In this document: positions 6,180 to 11,151 of the stretch, piece after piece
Numbering within the stretch: position 1 is the stretch's first letter
Layout: each line of letters opens with the position of its first letter
NCBI GenBank assembly: GCA_012512605.1
Contig: JAAZDX010000012.1
Location: 1-11,151 of the forward strand
Direction: 5' to 3'
Source: Bacillota bacterium
GTDB taxonomy: Bacteria > Bacillota > UBA4882 > UBA10575
Length of the DNA: 11,151 nucleotides
Position numbers and translations under genes: made by a program
The notes under the pieces: generated by a model
Told to the model about the DNA's origin: nothing
Database searches by the model: none
Seen by the model: the letters and a program-made list of their open reading frames with translations, nothing else

Positions 6180-7369
6180 TCTCCCAACGCTTAAGCGCCT
6201 TCTTCCAGGGTTATCTGGTAGCGATGGTAAAAGGCACCCGCTGTGAAGAGCTCCTCAACCGGGGAGTAGCCGGTGGGGTTATTCTCTGGGATATTGATAA
6301 AAAGGCTCCCGGGACGATCCTTTTCAAAATGCACGCCCACCAATATGCAAAACTCCGTCCCTTTTTTTTTCGCACCGGAACAAAAGGGAAGATCCTGCGG
6401 AAAAAGGGTTGGCCTTTTCTCTGGAGGAGGGTGTGGCGGAAAAAGGGCTGGCTGCTGGGGATGGCTTTGTTCCTGGGCTTGCTATTGGCCCTCTCTTCCT
6501 TCATCTGGTTTGTTGAGATTACCGGCGTTGAGAAGCTGGATAAAGCCCTGATCCGGCAACATTTGGCCGTTTTGGGGTTGGCGCCTGGGGTGTCCCGCCG
6601 GACGATTGCGCCGCAACGGGATTGGCTAATCCGTGAACTAAGGATCCGGCTTCCGGAGGTAGTTTGGATCACGATCCGGATTCAAGGAGTGGTTGCCGAG
6701 GTAGTGGTCGCCGAGAAGAGACTACCACCCCCGGTTGATGAAGGGCCTGGGAACCTGGTGGCGGCGAAGGACGGGCTGATCACGGAGATTTTGTTGATTG
6801 AAGGAACACCGTTGGTCCGGGTGGGGGATACAGTCTCCCTCGGGGATCCCCTTATTTTGGGGGAGACGACCCGAGTTCATCTGGACGGGTCAATCGAAAC
6901 AAAAAAGGTCAAAGCAGCGGGGGAAGTCCGGGCGCGGGTTTGGTACGAAATAGAGGTTGACGAACCCCTCGCCATCCTGGAACCAAGGGTGGTGGGTGGT
7001 GAACAAAAGATCGTTTACCGCTTGCGGCTGGGTAGCTGGCTCCTTCCCCTGTTTTCTCGCGGGGCGGGTGATGTTGGTGGTTTTGTCCGCCAAGACCGGG
7101 CGGTGAAGACAATTATCCCCGGAAGGAATAGCCTTAGTTTAGTCGAAATTATTAAAGATGCCTACCAAAGGGTAGAGTGGACCACCGTTCAAGTTTCGCC
7201 CGAAGCTGCCCTGCTGAAGGCGCGAAAAAAGGCTGAAGCCCGCATCCAAGTGGTGTTGCCCGCTGGGGTTCAGCCGGAAAGGACCCAAGAGTCCTGGCGC
7301 TTGCAAGCGGGGGTCTTGAATTACCGTTTAATTATTGAGACCAAAGAAAATATTGCGGTCCCGGATTAA
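6176..7369 (+). CDS. yqfD: Sporulation membrane protein YqfD
   Basis: Starting at ATG 6176 the protein has 397 residues, close to B. subtilis YqfD (about 398). GGAGG at 6163-6167 sits eight bases before this ATG, which decides it over the in-frame ATG at 6152. The N-terminal part (1-90) is cytoplasmic and basic, a single membrane segment spans about 91-113 (GWLLGMALFLGLLLALSSFI), and the C-terminal 280 residues are extracytoplasmic. A valine/isoleucine-rich region with VAAKDGLITEILLIEGTPLVR and VGDTVSLGDPLILGE resembles a lipoyl/barrel-sandwich fold. The function is unknown; the gene is sporulation-linked in Bacillus, and the protein presumably sits in the forespore or mother-cell membrane. 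A run of nine T residues at 6362-6370 encodes three Phe. It is followed after 19 bases by phoH. Confidence 0.92.
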   Translation: MISQRLSAFFQGYLVAMVKGTRCEELLNRGVAGGVILWDIDKKAPGTILFKMHAHQYAKLRPFFFRTGTKGKILRKKGWPFLWRRVWRKKGWLLGMALFLGLLLALSSFIWFVEITGVEKLDKALIRQHLAVLGLAPGVSRRTIAPQRDWLIRELRIRLPEVVWITIRIQGVVAEVVVAEKRLPPPVDEGPGNLVAAKDGLITEILLIEGTPLVRVGDTVSLGDPLILGETTRVHLDGSIETKKVKAAGEVRARVWYEIEVDEPLAILEPRVVGGEQKIVYRLRLGSWLLPLFSRGAGDVGGFVRQDRAVKTIIPGRNSLSLVEIIKDAYQRVEWTTVQVSPEAALLKARKKAEARIQVVLPAGVQPERTQESWRLQAGVLNYRLIIETKENIAVPD

Positions 7370-7370
7370 A

Positions 7371-7391
7371 GGAGGAGAAAGAAAAAGTTTG
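7371..7391 (+). promoter_or_regulatory. Ribosome site and TTG start of phoH
   Basis: GGAGGAG at 7371-7377 directly follows the yqfD stop and is the only strong Shine-Dalgarno nearby. Eleven bases later TTG at 7389-7391 opens MSHAEITLEIDP. The earlier in-frame ATG at 7335 lies inside yqfD, lacks a ribosome site and would add 18 unconserved basic residues. This fixes phoH at a TTG start. Confidence 0.75.
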
Positions 7392-8366
7392 AGTCATGCC
7401 GAGATAACGCTAGAGATTGACCCGAAGATCGCGCCCATTCTCTTCGGGGAATACGACCAAAACCTGAAGGATATAGCGGCCGCGCTGGAGATATCACTCT
7501 CGGCGCGGGGGAATACGTTGTTTCTGGCTGGTGATGCGCAAAAGGTCGATGATGCCCTTGCCGTTTTAGAGCAGCTGCGCAGCCAGGCGGAGAAAGGTGC
7601 CGTCCTCGGCCCCCATGAGATTCGCTATACCGTTGATGTGCTACGCCGTAATGACCCGAAGGAAGACGGGGAGGTAGATTTTACCGCGACGCCGATTCAG
7701 GTGACTAACCGGGGGAAAAGGATTGCCCCGCGGACCTTTGGTCAGAAGGCATACATCGAAGCGATTCGCGATCATGTTTTAACCTTTGGGATCGGACCGG
7801 CGGGGACCGGTAAGACCTACTTGGCCGTAGCGATGGCGGTGGCCGCTTTACAGAGTAAACAGGTGAACCGGTTAGTACTGACCAGACCGGCGGTGGAGGC
7901 CGGTGAGAAACTGGGCTTTTTGCCCGGAGATCTGCAGGAAAAGGTCGACCCCTACCTGCGGCCGTTGACCGATGCTTTATTTGATATTCTAGGGGCGGAC
8001 CTATACCAGAGATATATGGAGCGACGGGTGATCGAGATCGCCCCCCTCGCCTATATGCGGGGGCGAACGCTTGACGATTCATTTATTATTTTGGATGAGG
8101 CCCAAAACACCACGACCGAGCAGATGAAGATGTTCCTGACCCGCATGGGTTGGGGATCAAAAGTCGTGGTCACTGGCGATATTACCCAGATTGATCTGCC
8201 GAGAGGACAAGCCTCCGGACTGGTGGAAGCAGCGGAGGTACTAAGGGATGTGGCAGGGATTGCCTTTGTTTATCTGGGTGAGCGGGATGTCGTCCGTCAT
8301 GAAATGGTACAAAAGATAATTAAGGCATACGACCGACGAAACCAGAACGAAAGTCGCGGTTCGTAA
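7389..8366 (+). CDS. phoH: PhoH-like ATPase
   Basis: The 325-residue protein (B. subtilis PhoH is about 319) has an N-terminal domain of about 110 residues. A P-loop ATPase domain of superfamily 1 helicase type follows. Walker A is GPAGTGKT (136-143), followed by LTRPAVEAGEKLGFLPGDLQEKVDPY (164-189), a PhoH hallmark. Walker B is FIILDEAQN (232-240), and sensor-like VVVTGDITQIDL (259-270) comes next. The family is cytoplasmic and thought to act on RNA; close neighbourhood to ybeY in many bacteria supports a role in RNA or ribosome quality control, but the exact activity is unsettled. The TTG start at 7389 is chosen because of GGAGGAG at 7371-7377. The gene ends 13 bases before yqfF. No key residue appears missing. 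Confidence 0.95.
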   Translation: MSHAEITLEIDPKIAPILFGEYDQNLKDIAAALEISLSARGNTLFLAGDAQKVDDALAVLEQLRSQAEKGAVLGPHEIRYTVDVLRRNDPKEDGEVDFTATPIQVTNRGKRIAPRTFGQKAYIEAIRDHVLTFGIGPAGTGKTYLAVAMAVAALQSKQVNRLVLTRPAVEAGEKLGFLPGDLQEKVDPYLRPLTDALFDILGADLYQRYMERRVIEIAPLAYMRGRTLDDSFIILDEAQNTTTEQMKMFLTRMGWGSKVVVTGDITQIDLPRGQASGLVEAAEVLRDVAGIAFVYLGERDVVRHEMVQKIIKAYDRRNQNESRGS

Positions 8367-8379
8367 AGGAGGCCTGAAG

Positions 8380-10674
8380 ATGAGTAAGGAAACACAACCG
8401 GCCGAGAAAAGCTTCGCCAAGCAAAAGCGCTTTCGGAGCTTGATGGCAAAAGGGTTGTGGGTGCGTGACTTTTTTGCACAGAAGGTGGTTCGTGAGCGGA
8501 TCCTAGTTTTTATCTGTTTTATCGCCATCGTCGCCATTTTACAGATTGATTTAGTACCTAAGGCGATCGATGTTGAACTGGGAGAGCCCTACATTGGGAC
8601 GGAGATCAGAGCGCCACGGACCGTTGAAAATAAAGAAAAGACCGAGGAACTAAGGGAGCAAGCGGCTGTTCGGGTGGTGGAGGAAAACAAGGATAAACTC
8701 GAATACCAAACGATCAGTATAGAAGCCGGGGTTGAAGCCGGGACCCGTTACAATAAGATTGTAGCTGTGTTTGAAGAATACCGCGGTCTTATTCAGCAGC
8801 AGACGGAGGAGGGCGCTTTACCGGAGACGGAGGAGGGCGCTTTACCGGAGCCGCATTTGGAACCGCTCCGTCCTGCCTTTCGTCAGGAGCTACAAAAAGT
8901 GGAGGAGAAGTTTGTGGAGGTTCCCGACGAGACCCTTGATCTGGTGCTGACCATGCCTACCACCGATTATAGCCGGATGGTCAAGAGTCTACGCCAAGTC
9001 TTTGTTGCTTTGGAAACCGAGCGCAAAATCGGCCCGCAAACGATGGAAGCGGTCCAGGCCGATCTTGGTGCTTTTGTTCGTAATGACCGCTTTCTGGTTT
9101 TGCCCCAGGACCAACCGGTTATCCAGCGGTTGGTAGCCGCGATGCTCTTTCCGAACTTGACCCGGGATGAGGAGAAGATCCGGCAGTTGCAGGATGAGGC
9201 CCGGAACAAGGTAGAGCCGGTGAAGATCGAAAAGGGCCAACTAATTCTGAATGAAGGCGATATTGTCACCACCGAGCACATCCAGATCCTGCGGGAGCTA
9301 GCCCTGATTGATAACAGTGGGAACCGGGTGTTCATCTTTTTCAGTTTAGCCATCTTTACCCTGCTCTTAATGGCAGTTTGTTTGATCTATATTTACTTCT
9401 TCAAAAAAGAGATCATCAAAGAAGAACGCCACCTTTATTTGTTGGCCCTGGTTGCGGTAGTCGTGTTGGCGGTGGCCAAAGCGATCAGCATTTTGAATAT
9501 CGATTGGCTGGAATACCTGGTCCCCCTCTCCTTTGCCAGTATTATCCTGGTGTTTTTGAGCGATCCACAGCTGGCCTGGGTGATTAACACTTTGCTCAGT
9601 CTGATGGTTGGTGTGATCTTCGATTTTAACCTGACACTAACGGTCTTTTACTTTATCAACGGGACCGCAGCCATTTATTTATTGCTAAATCTAAACCAAC
9701 GGAAAGAGATGATCCGGCGCGGCCTTTACCTGGCGGGGATCAATCTCTTTGCGGTCTTAGCCTTAAGTTTTCTGTTCGGGATTAAACGCTTTAGCAGTGT
9801 GTTTCTTTTTGCGCTCGTCGCTGGTTTCAACGGGATTCTCGCTACCGCGTTGGCCAACGGTTTTTTGCCCTTCCTTGAACATCTTTTTGGGTTGACTTCA
9901 CCGCTCAGCCTCTTGGAACTGGCCAATCCGAACATGCCCTTGCTGAAACGTTTGCTGATCGAGGCGCCGGGGACTTACCACCATAGTATCCTCGTGGGTA
10001 ACTTGGCGGAAGCGGCGGCCGATGCTATCGGTGCGGACAGCCTATTGGTACGGGTTGGTGCTTACTACCATGATGTGGGAAAACTACGTCGTCCCTACTT
10101 CTTTGTGGAAAACCAGATCACCGACGATAATCCCCATGAGAATCTCGCCCCGAGTTTAAGTACTTTGATCATTACTTCTCACGTGCGGGATGGTGTGGAA
10201 CTGGCCAAGTCCTACGGGGTGCCCGGTGTTGTGACGGATATCATCGAACAACACCACGGGACCGATCTGATCCGTTATTTTTACCACCAAGCTTCGGAGC
10301 AGGTCCAGGAGGAGAAAGAGTCGGTGGAAGAGACGGACTTTTCTTATTACGGGCCAAAACCCCAGTCGAAAGAGGCGGCCCTCGTCATGCTGGCTGATGC
10401 GGTGGAGGCCGCGGCCCGCTCGATCGGGCAACCTTCTTCGGCCCGCCTTGAGGCCCTGGTCAACCAGATCCTTAAGGAACGTTTAGAAGCCGGACAACTG
10501 GATGAAACTAATCTTACTTTACGGGATTTAGATAAGATTAAAAACGCCTTTTTAAAGGTTTTAGGCGGAATCTTTCACCACCGGATAAAATACCCGGAGA
10601 TTGTCGCCACAGAAAGGAAGAAGCTGGATGGGGGTAATCATCAACCAAGAAACAACGGAACCAAGGCTGAATAA
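8380..10674 (+). CDS. pgpH: Membrane HD phosphodiesterase, PgpH/YqfF family (c-di-AMP)
   Basis: The 764-residue protein has one N-terminal membrane segment (about 41-58) and an extracytoplasmic 7TMR-HDED sensor domain (about 60-315). A cluster of seven or so membrane helices follows (about 317-510), then a cytoplasmic HD domain. HD residues are visible: APGTYHHSILVGNLAE (529-544), His564-Asp565 in YYHDVGK, and EQHHGT with His625-His626. Listeria PgpH, the characterised member, hydrolyses c-di-AMP to pApA. In Firmicutes this controls potassium and osmolyte uptake and wall homeostasis. ATG 8380 follows AAAGGAGG at 8366-8373. The protein is somewhat longer than Listeria PgpH (about 718), partly from a perfect duplication of eight residues at 142-157 in the sensor domain. 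The C-terminal codons overlap ybeY by 47 bases. Nucleotide specificity is inferred from family. Confidence 0.93.
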   Translation: MSKETQPAEKSFAKQKRFRSLMAKGLWVRDFFAQKVVRERILVFICFIAIVAILQIDLVPKAIDVELGEPYIGTEIRAPRTVENKEKTEELREQAAVRVVEENKDKLEYQTISIEAGVEAGTRYNKIVAVFEEYRGLIQQQTEEGALPETEEGALPEPHLEPLRPAFRQELQKVEEKFVEVPDETLDLVLTMPTTDYSRMVKSLRQVFVALETERKIGPQTMEAVQADLGAFVRNDRFLVLPQDQPVIQRLVAAMLFPNLTRDEEKIRQLQDEARNKVEPVKIEKGQLILNEGDIVTTEHIQILRELALIDNSGNRVFIFFSLAIFTLLLMAVCLIYIYFFKKEIIKEERHLYLLALVAVVVLAVAKAISILNIDWLEYLVPLSFASIILVFLSDPQLAWVINTLLSLMVGVIFDFNLTLTVFYFINGTAAIYLLLNLNQRKEMIRRGLYLAGINLFAVLALSFLFGIKRFSSVFLFALVAGFNGILATALANGFLPFLEHLFGLTSPLSLLELANPNMPLLKRLLIEAPGTYHHSILVGNLAEAAADAIGADSLLVRVGAYYHDVGKLRRPYFFVENQITDDNPHENLAPSLSTLIITSHVRDGVELAKSYGVPGVVTDIIEQHHGTDLIRYFYHQASEQVQEEKESVEETDFSYYGPKPQSKEAALVMLADAVEAAARSIGQPSSARLEALVNQILKERLEAGQLDETNLTLRDLDKIKNAFLKVLGGIFHHRIKYPEIVATERKKLDGGNHQPRNNGTKAE
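8803..8850 (+). repeat. Perfect tandem duplication of 24 bases in pgpH
   Basis: Two identical 24-base units, 8803-8826 and 8827-8850, lie head to tail without mismatch. Each encodes TEEGALPE, residues 142-149 and 150-157, in the extracytoplasmic sensor domain. Exact identity at the DNA level, including third positions, points to recent slippage rather than an old protein repeat. The frame is kept. Confidence 0.95.
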
Positions 10675-11110
10675 AGCGACGCGCGATGCTTTGCTCCGCA
10701 TTGCCCAGCGGGTGCTGGAGGCCTATGGCCGGGAAGAAGCGGAAGTCGGGATCGCCCTGACCGACGAGGAGACCATTCACCAGTTGAACCGGGAATGGCG
10801 CGGCGTTGATGCCCCCACCGATGTACTCTCTTTTGCCTTGGCCGACGATGAGGAACCGATGGAACCAACCGGCGTCGACGCATCTCCCCCGGAGGTGCTG
10901 GGTGATGTGGTCATCTGTCTGCCCATTGCCCTCCGGCAGGCGGTGGAGTATGGCCATTCCAGTACCCGGGAGCTTCTTTATTTAGCTGTTCATGGGCTTC
11001 TTCACTTATTGGGTTACGATCACCAGACCACAGAAGACCAAAGGCGGATGCGGGCGCTGGAGGAGAAATTTCTGGTGGAAGCAGGCTGGGGTCGGGATGA
11101 TGAAGAATAA
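10628..11110 (+). CDS. ybeY: Endoribonuclease YbeY (rRNA maturation factor)
   Basis: The 160-residue protein belongs to UPF0054. It has the zinc-binding signature HGLLHLLGYDH (His122, His126, His132), preceded by NREWRGVDAPTDVLSFAL (54-71) and LGDVVICLP (91-99), all typical of YbeY. It is a single-strand-specific metalloendoribonuclease that acts in 16S rRNA 3' maturation and ribosome quality control. ATG 10628 is chosen because AGGAAG at 10615-10620 is seven bases upstream and the resulting MGVIIN start matches the family. The in-frame TTG at 10601 has no such support. The start lies 47 bases inside pgpH, implying translational coupling. Its end overlaps dgkA by 14 bases. Position after phoH and pgpH is the standard Firmicute order. 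Confidence 0.95.
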   Translation: MGVIINQETTEPRLNKATRDALLRIAQRVLEAYGREEAEVGIALTDEETIHQLNREWRGVDAPTDVLSFALADDEEPMEPTGVDASPPEVLGDVVICLPIALRQAVEYGHSSTRELLYLAVHGLLHLLGYDHQTTEDQRRMRALEEKFLVEAGWGRDDEE

Positions 11111-11151
11111 AAATCTCCTGGAAAGCTTTAACAGGGCGATCGACGGCTTGG
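11097..11151 (+). CDS. dgkA: Diacylglycerol/undecaprenol kinase, 5' end only
   Basis: ATGATGAAG at 11097-11105 opens a frame reading MMKNKNLLESFNRAIDGL before the window ends. The L-x-S-F-x-x-A-x-x-G-L pattern is the start of the DgkA family. These are small three-helix membrane kinases that in Gram-positive bacteria phosphorylate undecaprenol to feed the wall-lipid carrier pool. The place after ybeY is where dgkA is normally found. Either ATG (11097 or 11100) could be used. The start overlaps ybeY by 14 bases and lacks a strong ribosome site (only G-rich 11088-11096), so translation is probably coupled. Only 18 codons are visible. Confidence 0.75.
   Translation, partial: MMKNKNLLESFNRAIDGL

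Noticed and set aside
7335..7388. ATG start for phoH inside yqfD
   Set aside because: No ribosome site; adds residues that look like yqfD sequence in another frame. TTG 7389 after GGAGGAG fits better.
1..11151. CRISPR arrays, tRNA or rRNA genes, insertion sequences, prophage or attachment sites
   Set aside because: Reading both strands I found no spaced repeat array, no tRNA T-loop pattern, no transposase motif and no flanking repeats. The gene content is ordinary chromosomal.

Overview
The window looks like chromosomal DNA of an endospore-forming member of the Bacillota (Firmicutes). Three things point there. The gene run yqfC-yqfD-phoH-yqfF(pgpH)-ybeY-dgkA is a hallmark of spore-forming Firmicutes. 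There is a CwlD-type spore-cortex amidase. Shine-Dalgarno sites are strong (AGGAGG type), and GTG and TTG starts occur. Coding DNA is moderately GC-rich and intergenic DNA clearly AT-richer. I cannot name the species; a deep-branching anaerobic lineage is possible but is inference only.

Layout. At 1-104 (minus) is the start of murG, which is cut by the window edge. It diverges from glyA (352-1866, plus), a long-form serine hydroxymethyltransferase with a good sigma-A promoter between them. After a hairpin region comes a radical SAM gene (plus). Its reading frame is continuous from 2164 to 3432 except for one in-frame TAG at 2257-2259. It converges on, and overlaps by 31 bases, cwlD (3402-4163, minus). 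CwlD and cca (4435-5787, plus, CCA-adding enzyme) diverge from a 271-base spacer that holds a GC-rich inverted-repeat element. From 5871 to the end is a tight co-directional operon: yqfC, yqfD, phoH (TTG start), yqfF/pgpH, ybeY and the first codons of dgkA.

How the genes fit together. MurG, CwlD and DgkA act on peptidoglycan or its undecaprenyl carrier. YqfC, YqfD and CwlD are sporulation functions. PgpH lowers c-di-AMP. PhoH and YbeY are RNA-related, and Cca acts on tRNA 3' ends. GlyA supplies glycine and one-carbon units. Most of the window is ordinary housekeeping and sporulation DNA. I did not find a clear new multi-gene system.

The observation most worth checking is the amber codon inside the otherwise intact radical SAM gene. 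It could be a fresh nonsense mutation, a sequence error, or UAG recoding such as pyrrolysine. Next come a perfect 24-base tandem duplication in pgpH and the unexplained structured element upstream of cca.
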